From: Scomber scombrus | Taxonomy: Eukaryota > Chordata > Actinopteri > Scombriformes > Scombridae | Length of the DNA stretch: 64,000 bases | Direction of reading: 5' to 3' | Assembly: GCF_963691925.1 (NCBI RefSeq) | Contig: NC_084977.1 | Coordinates: 12,145,589-12,209,588, forward strand | Part shown: positions 22,824 to 43,534 of the stretch, piece by piece | Position numbering within the stretch: the stretch's first letter is position 1 | Layout: each line of letters opens with the position of its first letter | Translations under genes and position numbers: made by a program | The notes under the pieces: generated by a model | Seen by the model: only the letters and a program-made list of their open reading frames with translations | The model's database searches: none | What the model was told of the DNA's origin: nothing

Positions 22824-25544
22824 CTGAGGGTGGAAGAGTTGGATAGAGGGATGACATGGAGGGGAAAGACAAACAGGAGAAAAACACATCAGTTCATGAC
22901 ATTCTTTATGTGGATCAAGAGAGAAAGAAAAATATCGATTAAATGATTCACCATTGTCAAAAATATACACCAAACCAAACATGTGCACGCAAAACCAAAA
23001 GTTCATGGAGGACAAAGATAAAAAATACAACTAAAATGTTATGTATGCGGGATCATGACAAAATACACACTTCACAGAAGTTGGGTCTTGTTAGGTTGGC
23101 TGCCAATCAGATAAATAAGATAAGATATAAGATGTGTTTGGCAATCAGCAAAACCAAGGCTGAGAGAAAGTGGACTGCAAAAATGATTTAATATGTCAAA
23201 AATCAGCCTTACAAATGAAACGATGGCAACATCTGACAAACGGCAACAAACTGCAACATTAAAAAGAAATAGCTTTAACACATCGTCTACAGTCTACAGT
23301 ATATGGGAAGTTGATGAATACTGACAATTGGTGTGTAACCTGTTATAGCCGACTACCTTAGCCGTACATTATTTTTCTTATTGTACACTTATGACCTTTG
23401 ACCAAGTGAACTGTGTACCGACTCTGTCTATAAATAAAATGATTCTCCCTGACAAGCTAAATTTATTCATTAATATCTTGGCAATGAAAAAAACTTCTCG
23501 ACTAATTTTTCACACCGACAGAGTTTCCATTAAAATGTTATTATATCACAAACATACATATCAAAATCCTTCATGATGTGTTTCTTACACCTGAAAAGGC
23601 CTTATTAAACATTTTGTGCTCAATGCATGCCTAACCTGAAACTTCAAAGGTTGCCACACATGTTGAACGCTGTAAACTTTCTTGAGGAGTAGCTCACGTA
23701 AGGAGCTCTGACAAATTATAATAGAAAAAACCCTCAAACTTTATTCTCCTTTTTACTCAAACCTTGTGAGAGTGAAAGTGTAAATAAGCCACCACAGTGC
23801 TGCACATCACAACTACTTGGAATTAACTTTGAAGCAAATCTACATTCAGATATACTACGAAACAGGGAGTGTGACAATGCTTGAATAAATTAGTTTCTGA
23901 TGGCATGGAATAAACAGCGGCTCAAAACAATTTTGCATGCATATGGCGAGGCATTTTGCCTACTGAGGCACCGTGAGTGGGCGCATGAGTATTTGAAGAA
24001 GTGTATGTATTATACTGCATATGTGTGCATGTGCAGGTGGCTGGGTAACTGTTTCCTTCTAATGCCTACATCTACGGGTGTGTGTGTGTGTGTGTGCACT
24101 TGTGCTAAGAAACCAAGTAAGAGGTCGTGGAGGACAGATAGGCAGAGGGCAGTGGGGATCAGAATGCATGCTGGGAGCTGGGCTGTGCAGCTTGTGCACT
24201 CTGTGTCAGTCGAGAGCCAGGGAGGGGAGTCAGGGAGGTGGAGGAAAGGGGGGGAGGGAGCGAGGGGGGCTTCCAGAGCAGACCCTGTGGAAAAACTCCA
24301 CAAGAGGAGGAAGAGGACACGCAACAAGCTGCAAGGGAACAGTATTAAAAAGGGAGGTTGTCAATCCGGTCTGAACTGGTTACCCCACCCTCTACTGTGT
24401 GCCAAGTTTCAGGAAAGGCTGTCCCCTCGCTCACGTGTGGGGGGAGATTAAAACGATCGACTGAAGCCTGCGCAGTGGGAGGGGGGTTTCGGCAGAACAA
24501 GCCATCCTCGATTTCTCTATTAACACACTCACACGAGCAAATACAGTCACATCACAGAGACATCAATAACACCCCCCCCCCTCCAATCCCTACTCTCCAT
24601 CTGCCAGGGAGACCCAGCAGGGGGTGAGGCTGGGGGGTGGGGATTGGGGGGTGGAGAGGTGTGTGTGTGTGTGTGTGTGTGGGTGGGGAGGGTGGTTGAG
24701 TGAGAGAGAGGCATTCAAATGACATTCCTTCAGATCTGCCCTCGGTATGTTTGTACGCTACACCCCACTACCAAACCTGCCTAACCTGGCTGCCTCTCCT
24801 CCTTCACGCTGTACCTGTTCCGCCTATCTGTCTCCACACCTTCAGCTCTGCTCACAAGTTAGAGTTAAGTTAAGCTTTCTCTAAGGAGGGCAGGCGGGAG
24901 AGAAGAATCTCCAACGTATCATGATATACTAAATGGGTCAATGATTGTTTACATTTTGGCGAAGTATTAGGATAAAGAGAACATTCAAATAATAGTTTGT
25001 ACATTCAAATAACACAGGTCACAGAGAACTGTCTCTTTGATTAATGGTAAAATGTTGGATCCCTCATTTCTTGCCCCTTCACAGTACACCTCACATAACT
25101 CAGTTCAGTTTTGATAGGCAGCTGACCACAAAGCATCCGCAAACACGGCTGATGTGTTTCACAAAGCTCTGATGTAAAACGGGCCGTCAGACGTGGCACG
25201 AGCAAATGTTATTATCCTAACCCTCATCTGAATATGCTGAGGGAGGTGAGGGAAAAGACAAATAGAGACAGAGAGAGAGAGAGAAAGCAGTGAGATGGAG
25301 ATGGAGGAAAGAGCAAGAGAAAGGGCAACCACATGGCCACCGGTCACGTCCTTCACAGGTGGAAATAGATCTCTGTGAGCCCATCCAGACCTGAGCCAAC
25401 CTGCTTTTCTCCAGCACACACACACAAAGCACCTGTACTAGACCAGGCTTTGCTGCAAGCTTGCATACACGTTATCCCCCGTACATACACAGCTGACCCT
25501 GGGTCACGGCTTTGTAGGGTAAAGACGCTGAGCTGAGAGGAGAT

Positions 25545-25680
<136 letters not shown>

Positions 25681-28048
25681 CAGTGCCAACAAAGCATGGA
25701 GGGACTACTCTGCATGCAGGAGCAACCTGTCCCCGAATAACCCGCAAACAGCGCTAAGAAAGAGGAAACACAGTGCAACAAACCTGATCCTGACGCCTCC
25801 TCATGGCTCGAAACATTCCTTATCACTAATTCATGCCTGTGGGTGACGAGGCCCACAGCCCAACACAAAGCAGCACAGGAGCCGTCCGTGCCCCTGGTGA
25901 TCCACTTCCAGGGAAGGGCCTCCTCTCAGTACCCAGTTGGTGAGCACCCAGGCCTGCTTTGCAAGTCAAACAACTGCTTAAAACACAGGAGCCACCCATT
26001 TCACCCCCGCCCTCATCACCTCCATCTCATCCTTAACGTTTCTCTACCCCTTCCCACATATCTGCACACAGCAAGGGCCGATATCAAAAGTATGCTTCAG
26101 GGACGAAACTGCTAACAACGGTCTCCTGCCAGGCAGTTACTTCAACTGTGCTGTGTGTGTGTGTATGTGTGTGTGTGTGTTCTTTCAATATCTATGTCGA
26201 GGCAGTCACGCCCAAGTTGCTTGTCATTGACTGACAAACACTTTGACATTAGACCGTGGTTGCAGTTTAGTAAGTAGTGGTTTTATTTTTTTCGGATATG
26301 TATCATCTATGAAAGGCAGAAATTCCACTCTCAAAGTATCTCCGTCTTTGGCTGACACATACCAATCATTCCTAAATACAAATGGAACAAACTGTTAACC
26401 CTGTGTGACCTCAAATGTTTCTTAGATAAGGAAATAAATATCTTACTGGCACTTTTTAAGGACAGTACTCCGGCATGCTTTTGAGGTTTAGCTGAACGAT
26501 AGATTAGAAAAATTAAGAGAATCAAAGAAAAAGTAGCATCAATATTTGCAGGAAGTGCTTCACTTAATATTTCCACTTAAAGAACCTTTACATTTTAAAG
26601 TATCTGCTCTTTTAGTCTTTTTCATTTATTCAAAAGCAGTTTCCTGCATAAACTTTGGCATGCAAAATGTGTTTTCCTCATAAAAATAATCCACAATTTA
26701 AAACTACTGAGCCACCCAACTTTAAGAGGTAGCAATCAGAGGAAACATAACTGAATCATTGATCCCAAAACCCGTAAATGTTAATGAGGCGCATATGGGC
26801 CACTCTTTTATGACTGAAATAGAGAGCAAGTTGTTACTTTGATTGTGAAGTGTTATTAACTTATTGCGTTTACAAGAGAACAATTCTATCATGTTACTTC
26901 CAGTTTTACTCTCTTACTACGTGAAAGGCTTGTTTTCGCTGCAGGAGCTGATAACAGAATGATTCATATATTTTGATCACAACAGGTGTTTCTATTACGA
27001 TCCGAGTGCAACAGAAACACAACATCAAAGCCAGAACTTAGAAATAAAAAAAATCTGGCTATCAGTCAGCAAGTCAAAGAATTCAGCTGGCCCTTTGCTC
27101 CTGTCAACCTTTCTTTTTAAACCCTCTCCTTCTCTCTCCTGTCCTCATTTCACTGACTATCTCAGCTGGCTTCTATGGCAACAGCCCTGCCTAACCCGCC
27201 CTGCTGCACAGGAATCACTTCACTCAGGTCAAGAAGGTTCAAGGTTGGACCAAGAGGATATTGCAAGATAATCGGAATGGGGAGGGGGTGGCAGTTCCTA
27301 GGAAAAGTGGATTTTCATCAAGTGCCACAGCCAAGTGACTCACTGCTGCCAGTAGTGGAAGGAAACCTGATTGGTCGGGAGCGAAGCAGGAAGAGGGCAA
27401 GTGACTGATAAAACTGAAGTTGCTAGGGCTGGTCTAGGCCTGGCAGCTTTCACTAGAAACTAACCAGGAAGCGCTGCCAAAACAGAGACACAAAGCAAGT
27501 CAAGAGGTAGTGGGCGAGGCAGGGCGTTAAACTCACACGTTTACTCAAACCTCCTGAGTGTAAGAAACCAGTTCAGATGTCAATGATAAACTCACTGAGT
27601 TACCTGACGTAACCTGCTTCAATAAGAGTAAAGGTAACCACCCACAAGTTGGGCAAAGTTTAATTTGAGGAAGCTAGCAGGGGGTTTTATGATATCCTTA
27701 TAAAAAAGGTCTGTGACAGTAAAGATAGCAGAGAAGTGAAATATATATCTCTAACTACTTGTATGAACTCTCACACTGTTGTTTTAAATTTGACTGTATT
27801 TTGTTTTCTTGCTTGTTTGAATCAATCGGACCCAGCAGTAGCACAGACTAGTTTACACCCCCAGAAAAACAGAAAATAATGACAACACTGAATTACAACG
27901 TTTGCAAAACTAATGTGTTAATTGCTGTTGACTCTGAATGAGGCTGTATCAGAAAGAAGTGGAGTCAGTCGTGTGTTTGGCATTGCTTTATAGTGCAGTG
28001 CATTTCTGGTATTTCCTCCTCCATAATTTTAAATGAGACGGAAAGATG

Positions 28049-28108
28049 TAATAATAATGATAATAATAATAATAGTAATAATAATAATAATAATAATAAT
28101 GATAATAA
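28049..28108. repeat. (AAT)n-type microsatellite
   Basis: About 60 bp of AAT/TAA units with a few GAT and AGT interruptions. Confidence 0.9.
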
Positions 28109-31100
28109 ATTAGTGCTGACACAACCTAGAAAAACAACTTGAGTAACACTCTCAGCAAAAATTGATGATTTTAATTCTGATAATATTTCATGCAAGTCAT
28201 TTGTGTTGCTCTGATGTTTCCTGGTCACGTCATAAAGAGAAAAAAAACAATGTGACCACATTTCAAATGAATTTGTTCATTGACTAATTAAGTTTGTTAA
28301 AACGTTATAAACGACAACACGCTTTACGACAGTGGGACATAAATGTGTCTGTTGGTGGATATTTAATTTTCTAACTCATGAGTCTGATTACACACACGTT
28401 TCGGGACTGGGGCCTTTCTCAAGCTGCAGTGTAATAAAACCACATCCACACTCTGAGTTCCTTTTAGCTTGAGTAACATGCTCTGACACTGCCAAGCTGC
28501 CAACCAGGAAGTGTGACAGAATCTAACACATGGCTTTAGAAATAGTATTACGCCCCAGCACAGCGTTGCCCAGCAGAACCCAAGCTGGCCAGTTGGTCGG
28601 TCCGCAGGCCCAACATGTCCAGGCTGCGCCACTCTGTGCATGCGCAGCCCGACAGGGAAAGAGGACTTCCTGTGAGTCTGTGGCAGGCGTGTAACAGAAC
28701 CCGCTCTGTTATCAGATGACCGGCTCTCTGCTTGCTCGATCTCTCTGTCCCAACTGCCTGACCCTCCCTCCGTCTCTCTCTCTCTCTTCCTCTCATCTGT
28801 CGATCTCATCTCATCATTGCTCCATCTCTGTCTCAGACGCTGCACTGCACAGAACCCACCACATCACCCACTTCCCCTTTCCACTGCTGAGGAGGCAAAG
28901 CAGCATAGATCCGCCCACCCTCCTGTGTCTCACCACCCCTTTAATGCAACCCACCTAGCTTCTCTCCAGTTTCATCCCACACCAATCCACTAAATCAACA
29001 TGCAGACAGTGTCAGATTGATCACATATCCTCTTCCTGATCAGTCCGCCTTTCTGCTTAATTAAAAGGAGGTTGTGGTCTCTGTGGGACGCTGCTCGTTA
29101 TCAATATAACAGCAAGAGTAGCTGAGAAAAGCCCACAGCCTTCAACCAATTTACATTTTCTATATTAACACCAATCACCAAAACACGTCATCTCCAAACA
29201 TAGTGTGAAAAGTCTGGCTTTACCCCCATCCTGAAAAACATCCCAGCCTCTTCTCACTCTCTCACTCTAATTTGATCAGGTTGTGTTGGCCTCTACATAA
29301 TAAATGTCCCAGAAGAGAACAGAAGAAGCCCCTTTACTCCCCCTAGACTTCAGCACAAACAACAGAAAAACAACAGAGAGGGGTCTGTCTGTCTGCCTCG
29401 CCGGGCTGGAAGCTGTGGTATACTGAGCAGCTGACCAGGGGAACCAAACATAAGGGGGGAAGTGAAGCTGTATTCACTGAGGAAGAGACTGATGAAAGTG
29501 TTCAAACTGTAGAAACATACACAACTTATACACAGAGCGTCACACACAGAGAGAGACGAGCAGCACAGAAATGATGCTGTTTGGTATGAAGTCGAAAAAA
29601 AAAAGACAACAACTCAGTTTGGATTCAGCCATATGAGCTACGATGCATCATTTGACCACATAAACAAAACTTTGAACAAACAGAGTGACCGTTACATGCA
29701 GTGTATTGTATACAGCCAACATTTCACTCTAAAATAAAGCCTCAAACTGCCACGGCGACATCACGCAACCTGTCTTCTCAGTCTGTCTCAACCTGCTAGT
29801 TTCAGGCCATCGTGGTGTAGGCACAAACATACAGGAATATCAAACTGTATTCAGCCTCACCGCCAAATTGATGGGTGGTGTCTTGGACCTGCCCACAGCC
29901 ACTGAAGTCCCCTGCAATTCCCCTGGAATCTATTGTTGGTAACACACACGCACACGCATGTGTGCACACAAGCACACACTCATGCACACAAACACACATG
30001 GCGTCCTAGTTTAACCTCTTGCTGGAATTTACTTGAGCGGACTATACTTTTCTTCCATATTGGCACCTAAGAAGTGGCACACATGGTAACATCAGAGCAT
30101 TATCTAGCAAATATTTTCTGTGACATTGAACTGAATGAATAAAAAAAACAAAAACAAGCCTCGTCTGCCGCTGCTTTCTGAGAAGCATTCCAAGCACTTT
30201 CCCAGCATTTGGGCGTCTTCGTGTACTATGTCTGCTTGTACCCTCTCCGTGCCCACATGTTTAAAAAACGGGTTCAACAAGTATGCAAAGCCAAAAAATA
30301 TGCATCTGGTTATCGAGCAATGCAGTCAGGGTTCCTGTGAAGTCTTTCAACCACACACCACAAGCAAGCGGGACATGACAGGCGAGATTAGAATCTGCGT
30401 TTAGCAAGATGCTGGTGAAGAGGGGAGGTTGAGTGGACTGAATAGACGTGAGATCAACCACGGTGTGAGTAGTTGAAAAGTTCCCAAGTGCACAAAGTTT
30501 TATTTTACTATCAGTCTTAGCTGAGGCGGATTACCCCACCGAGGATATCCAGTTGCCACAAGATGTCACATTTTCTCCTCTTCAGCGAGAGGAGATGCCA
30601 CTTATTGAGGTTTTCTCACACAAACTATTACTCCACACACCACCTGTACTCTGACAGCCATCAGCACGGTCGCTCCGCCACAGTCTCGCAAACATTTGAT
30701 GCAGTGGTTTTTGTGGAATTACTTTAACACCCCTGAAGAAGCAGCAGTACAGGATGTGTGACTGTCTTCATCTTTTCACTCGACTAATAATAGCAGCAGT
30801 GCCATTTAATCACAGCAGTAGATGATAACATTAAAAGCACACTTTGCCTTCATGAGATGAAAACGACGCTGATGACACAATAAGCTTAGCTGAAAAAAAG
30901 TTAGTTAACACAAACTATAAGAGAAAAACTCTTTCTCCGAGCCGGGTTCTGTGCAGCACCTTACACTCAGCACTGACCTATTTGCCATTTCTCTATCTGC
31001 AAGTGGGTCAGGAACTCTGAACTCTATCAAGCCCCATCTCTTTCACTCTTCTTCACACACAACACACTACGGTATTTATTTCCCCTGCTCGCTTCTCCTC

Positions 31101-31143
31101 TCCTCTCAGTCACAGTCTAAAGACAGTGTGTATGTGTATGTGT

Positions 31144-31145
<2 letters not shown>

Positions 31146-31192
<47 letters not shown>
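31146..31192. repeat. (TG)n microsatellite
   Basis: About 23 uninterrupted TG units. Confidence 0.95.
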
Positions 31193-31193
<1 letters not shown>

Positions 31194-32067
31194 CTGTCTT
31201 TGGAGTGCTTACCAAATAGGCAGAAAATGATTCCCGTGCCCTATCTGCCTCCCCTGCCTGCCGGCCAGCTCTGCTGCCTCCGTCTCTGGGCAGGGCTAGA
31301 GCTTTACCAGACAGGAAACTTCGCGAGTGGCCCTAGTCATACAGGCAAGCCCTTGCCTGATCCCTCACAAACAGACACCTACCCCCCCACCCTCCCCCCC
31401 ACCCACCACTACCACCCCACCCCCCTCTATTTTCAGCCCACAACTCAGCTCCGCATCCCCTGCTCTTATTGGCTTGACAGCTGCTCACTCACCACACCTC
31501 CTCATTGGGATAGGCTGGCGGCTGTTCCCTTTCCTGGATGGCCGAGGGCAAGGCACACTGGGATATAGAGTTCTGAAACCCCATTTGACCTGTTTTACAG
31601 CCCTCGCTGTGGACTACGTGTCCCAGCTTTCTGTGCCCATACCACCCCCACTATCTCCAAGCCTGTTCTAACGTAAGCACTGAGGGCTGAATTATACACT
31701 ACAGTATGTTGCTAGCAGGCTGCCAGGTATTAAAGTACAGACCAGCCATCAAGCGGGCCAAGCTTCGCATGAAAAAAATGAAAACATTTCAGCCTCAACT
31801 GTCAGTGCAATAACCAAACTTCCAAGGTGGATTCTCTCATCAGCTCACACTCGAGTGACATTTCACGCACACTTAAAACTCCTGACCTAAATTATGACTT
31901 ACTCCTATTCCACACAGTCTAATACCACTACAACATGCCTCACGCAATGAGCACACAACTTGCCCCGCACACAACATTTCAATTGACACTGTCCCGAAAA
32001 GTTGTTGATATTGCTCGTACCTTGTCCAATAGAATTATTTTTGGTTCCTCCTTCCCCTCTTTCAGTA

Positions 32068-32150
32068 CCCCCCCCCCCCCCCTCCCACTAGAGCCCCCAC
32101 CACCACCACCACCACCACCACCATCTCCTCCTCCTCCTCCTCCTCCTCTA
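32068..32150. repeat. C15 run, (CCA)n and (CTC)n compound repeat
   Basis: A 15-base C run is followed by about nine CCA triplets and about nine CTC triplets, all pyrimidine-biased on plus and G-rich on minus. It lies just downstream of the candidate zbtb7a leader exon. Confidence 0.95.
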
Positions 32151-32451
32151 AGTGCTTCCACCTGCCTGAAAAGTTAATGCCTTGAACACATCCTATAAAC
32201 TTTATCTCCAGATTCCCCAGAGGTAAAAAGCAGCACAGAGGAAGTACTTCAGGAGGATTAAAAAAGAGGAACCTTGACTAGGGACTACTGCTGCGACCCA
32301 CCTCTCCTCTCCGGCCAACCCCCCCACCCTGCTCTCCTTTCTGTCCCCCTCCCTCATTCCTCCCTCTCTACTCTCCTCCTCTGCCCTGCTCCCCACTGGT
32401 CGACAGGCCCAGGGCAGACAGCGGGGGGATGGCAGGGTGCCTTTAGCTCAC

Positions 32452-32690
32452 CTGCGATGGCCGTGGTGGTGCTTGTTGTGGGTTAGCTCAGCCCTCTCCT
32501 CTCCTCCTCTCCGGAGCTCTCTCTCACTCCCTCTCACTGTTGTGCAGCTTAAAGCCCCGTATGCGCTAACCAAGCAGCAGCAGATCAACTCAATTCCCTT
32601 CCTGGTTTCTGGAGGGCAAAGAGGTCCCTCCCTTTCTCTCTCTCTTTCTCACTCACTCTCTCTCCCTCTCTCTTAAAGAAACAGCATTCC
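32452..32690 (-). other. zbtb7a: Candidate non-coding leader exon and promoter of zbtb7a
   Basis: The minus strand shows a strong donor, ATCGCAG|GTGAGC, at 32452, preceded by about 230 bp of purine-rich, GC-rich sequence (repeated GAGAG blocks) with no ATG-led reading frame of note. This is the kind of 5' UTR expected for zbtb7a, whose first coding exon begins at an acceptor. No TATA box was seen. Assignment is by position only. Confidence 0.4.
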
Positions 32691-33206
32691 CCCTCCGTCT
32701 CCTCTCCCTCCTCCCTATGTGAGGCAAAAAGTAAAGTGGAAATTTCTTTGTGCTCAAAAGTGGACAGTTGTCAAAGTCATAAACTCAATCAGAGATGACA
32801 CAAATCATTAACCCATGCGTTCCCCGAGTTGCACAATGAGTGTCAGCCGCACTCTTCCTCTCTGGACAGTCAAATTTGTGGTTTAAGGTTAAAATGAGTT
32901 GTAACTCTTGTCTTTTCTAACCCGCTTCATCTCTCACTAGTCCTTTCCTTTTCTATGTGAATAGAGTCGCACCCACCCATCCTATTGCCTGAGGTCATGG
33001 TGTCCCACCCCAAAAACAAGCCGTGGCAGATTCCAGCACATACAGTAGGGGCTGCCAGCAACCCCCTTGATGAACTCTCTGGCTCGGTCCTGGTTTCTGT
33101 ACATAATACCTGCCAAGCTCCAACAGGTGAGGTATCAGAGAAGACATTACTAAGTCAGAGAGTGCCTGATCCACTGTGGGGGAATGGCAAGTTCCCATGT
33201 GTAAAT

Positions 33207-33755
33207 TTACAGCTCATGCACTTGATGTTGCGCCACTTCCAACCACCCACCCACACGCCCCCTCAGTGAGCGCAAGCCAGCCATTGTGGCACAGAGTGGG
33301 ATGGAGCACAAGATGTATTTGCGGATTCTGTTGCACCGTAGACCATGCCAGCACACCTCTAAATGCACTTTAAAGTCACATATTTCATGCACAAACGTGA
33401 AAGGACATACTTTACACATAAACAGTTGTCTTTTGGCTCCAGTCTCACAGGAGCCGTGCCCCACAGTGCAGCAGGGCTTGGCGCTGCGTGGATCACCATG
33501 CATGGGAATCAAGGTATGGCAGGAGGAGGTAGTGGCACACCCTTTTCCTAGATGGCACTGTTCAGCGCCGTCTCTGCATAAACACAGGGAAGTTGCAGCT
33601 TTCGAACTGGAGAAACACAAATGAATTGCAGTATTTGGACATTTGGTGCACTCACTTGCTATAATTTGAAATGTTAAGTGAAGAGGATGCAGGTGGATAA
33701 GTTGTAGCCCAAGTGAAATAAAACAGCATACACTTACACATAAAATAGGCAACAT
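33207..33755 (-). other. Unassigned 182-codon Cys-rich open frame
   Basis: A single open frame with ATG at 33755 and a stop at 33207. It opens with a hydrophobic segment (MLPILCVSVCCFISLGLQ) that resembles a signal peptide, and about 20 cysteines follow. I recognise no family. No splice sites or TATA box support it, and the opposite strand is also open for 112 codons here, so chance is the likeliest explanation. Confidence 0.15.
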
Positions 33756-34258
33756 AATATTTAGCCTACACAAGTTGCCCTCTATTCAGTTTTGGAATAA
33801 TTACCCACAGTCAAAATTAGTTGTTCTCAGCCCAAGGCAGTCTGAGATGATGTCAGACACTTTTATGGCAATGTCGCCTTTCAGTCCAATATAAACTGGT
33901 CCTACCCAACTCCAGACACCCCACATCAGATCTGCGTTTGTCATTACTGTCTGAATGATGGCTTTAATTAAATCTAGCCCCGAAAAAAGGAGGCAGTTGA
34001 CAGGAATCCCCGACTAAAGTTACAGATAGGCACATGACCTGGTGGCTGATAGTAAACACGTGTACAGGCCTACACTTGACCGGGGGTCAAGCAGCAGAGG
34101 TTAGCTAATGCTCACTCAGGTCCAAAATTACCCGCAAATTGGACTTTTTATTGGGTCGCACAAACGGTCTGTAAAGCTCAATGTAAACTTTTAACTCTTA
34201 ATAAGCTAACTATTTTAAAATGTGTATATATACACATATGTTACCTACGTCCACTTAC

Positions 34259-34420
34259 CACTTAAAAGTTAGAAATATTGTTTTCAGCTCGCCAACTTGT
34301 CACAAAATGTGGTCTCTTCTATCTGAAAGTTGGCTAACAGTAATGTACCGTAGGTGACGTTGCTATGGTTATCTGCAGTTTCATATTTAGGCCCCTGTCA
34401 GCCAATCAGAAACGAGTATC
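34259..34420 (-). promoter_or_regulatory. Promoter with candidate alternative first exon
   Basis: On the minus strand the order is an inverted CCAAT box (34402-34406), an X-box-like RFX site (34359-34371, GTTGCTATGGTTA on plus), an overlapping CRE-like TGACGT (34355-34360), then a strong donor AGTG|GTAAGTGG at 34259. CpGs cluster here. The most likely use is as an upstream promoter of zbtb7a, since map2k2 ends about 2 kb further right on the same strand. A separate non-coding transcript is possible. Confidence 0.4.
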
Positions 34421-34891
34421 TCCGCGTACGCATCTGGTTACGTATGAAGGTGGGTCTGAACTGTCAGAAAATGACAACACACACACACACACACACATAA
34501 AGTTTAAAAAATGTCTAACTATTTGGACTTTTCATTTCTGATTGATTGTTTTGAATTTGCGTTATTGGCATGAACATTCGTCGCAACATTACTAAAGCAT
34601 CAAGAATTTCTATTTTATTATGTTAATTTCAACTCTCATGCTGGCACTTACTGAAAATACTGACTTTTTTTGAAAGATTTGATTGCATTGACTCATATTA
34701 GTTCAATTATAAAGCTTCAATTTACTAGAATCATATTTAAAATACTCACCAGCCCCCTGAGTACAACCTTATATAAAGCATAATCATGAATTATGAATTA
34801 TGTTTCATTTTCAAACATCAACTTGTTTTCTAGTGGTTTAGTATCTGGTATATGTGCATATCCAGATTTAGTGTCTTACAGACAGAGATGC

Positions 34892-34927
<36 letters not shown>

Positions 34928-34945
34928 TATATATATATTTATTAA
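34892..34945. repeat. (AT)n microsatellite
   Basis: TA dinucleotide tract with two short interruptions. Confidence 0.95.
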
Positions 34946-35172
34946 TAACAACTTACAGTACATTCACAAATAAGTTTTATTTTAATCTTTTTATACATTA
35001 TAACCATATCCAACACATTTTATATTATAATAAATGACTCTTCTCCCTTGTCGTTTACATAAATCAAAAATTTGTATATTAAGACTGCAAAATAGTAATC
35101 CTGTATTTTTTGTATATAGCTTTGTACACATACAAGTGACAATGCATCCATTTTGCTTTGAACAAATGCACA

Positions 35173-35174
35173 TT

Positions 35175-35205
<31 letters not shown>
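35173..35205 (+). repeat. T12 run joined to G21 run
   Basis: Twelve T followed by 21 G. On the minus strand this is C21A12. It is prone to polymerase slippage, so its exact length may be an assembly artefact. Confidence 0.9.
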
Positions 35206-36364
35206 TAAGAAAGGGCAGCCATAAACAGAGACAATATAAGAGCTCTAGCAAGACGGCAGGCTAGCAAGTAACACCACCACCATGTAACCAACACTGACCT
35301 GTGTCAGTCAAACCCTTTGTACTACTCGAAAACTTGCTTCAGGTTGTCTGAAGATCCACTTGAGGTTGTTTTTTGTTTTTTTTTAACACAAACAATTTGG
35401 TTCAATGGAAGGGAAAAGGTTTTCAATTGTATTTCAACCCAAGTCTTTTCCAAAAGCACGCCTCTAGGCTGGTTGTGCCCCAAGAGAAAGCTTGGAGCGC
35501 CAAACATAGCAATACAGTGAAAACATAACCAAATACACTTCAGGGGGAAATACAGACCAACAACAAAGAAAAAAACAAGGTTAATTAGTCAACATGATTG
35601 AATTTTCATATTGATATTGCAGAGGCTTTTCATAAAAACAACAACTCATCATCCCCACCATGATCTCGGGAAACAAAATACACATACAGTATAAGAAAGA
35701 TAAACCATGCTATATCATCCCATGAATACATTTTGATCATTGTTTTCTCAATGTCAATAAAGACATTCTGGCATACATCAGGCCTCTGCAACATGTGCCT
35801 CCTCTCGTGACACATAGTGCAGGATGTGAATTGAAATGTACGAGGAAACAATGTCAACACAATCAGAGTGTAGCTCACTGAATGAAAAATCAAAACATTC
35901 AAAGTACATTGATATACTGTTCATGAATGTGCATACAGAAAAAAAACAACTGATCAGGCATTGAAAAACTTTAGTAATCATGAGTACCCTCTTTGGTTTG
36001 TGACATTGTTCACAAAGTGATCCAGGGATTTTCTGTCTGTGGCATATTTTCAGTGATGTTATAAATATGCACCGTCCCTGTCAAATAAAGTAATAAAAAA
36101 AACTAAAATAAAAACAGTCTTTAGAGTGACCACTCATTTACCAAAAAGTACTAAAGGGCTCCTTGTGCGCCTGTTTGTCCTGCGCTCTCTACTCACAAAT
36201 TTGATCACAATATTGCAGCTAACTGCAAGATCTCTGTTGTGAAAGTTTTAGCATGAATAAGTGTGACAAAGGGGTTTCTAAATGAAAGTTGCTGCTTTTG
36301 CCTTCAATAAAACCAATTTAGATTCTGCAAGTAGATAATATGTTTAGATTTCTCTCAGCCCAAC

Positions 36365-36796
36365 AAACCTCTACAGCAGGTAATTTATTAAAATACAGTT
36401 CCACAAGCCATCAACTGTTGCCATAGAAAAGATTAATACAGAATATTCAACAATACAAAAGAAGTTTGTCAATCAATGCAAATTCTGCTGACACACTGGC
36501 AGCCCTTCGGTGCTTTACATCCTCTGTAGCAGTGTGGAAAAGTGAGCTGGGGCTACTCTTGACACTGGCATGGTGAAGCTGTGGTCTTACAGTACAATGA
36601 CTCAACGGGCCCTGCTGCTGGTAAGGAAATAAATGGGAGGGGGGGGCAAAACCGTTTTACCCAAGAGGAATATATGAAAAGAGCCAATATGTGTGATGGC
36701 TTGTGTATGTACAGTATTATGTATGTATGTATGTGTATGCAAGCAAGACCCAGAGGTGTGATAAGGAAGTTGGGGTGGGGTGGGGTGTGGGGCTGT
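36365..36796 (-). other. map2k2: Presumed map2k2 3' UTR
   Basis: AATAAA on the minus strand lies at 36389-36384, about 410 nt past the stop. That is close to the short 3' UTR known for MAP2K2. A second AATAAA near 34980 would give a UTR of about 1.8 kb. The cleavage site is inferred. Confidence 0.4.

Positions 36797-43534
<6,738 letters not shown>

Noticed and set aside
28363..28845. 160-codon open frame on the minus strand
   Set aside because: No family resemblance, overlapping open frames on the other strand, and a GA-rich low-complexity start. It lies inside the presumed zbtb7a leader intron.
31935..32177. Proline-rich plus-strand frame and Gly-rich minus-strand frame
   Set aside because: Both derive from the C15/CCA/CTC compound repeat.
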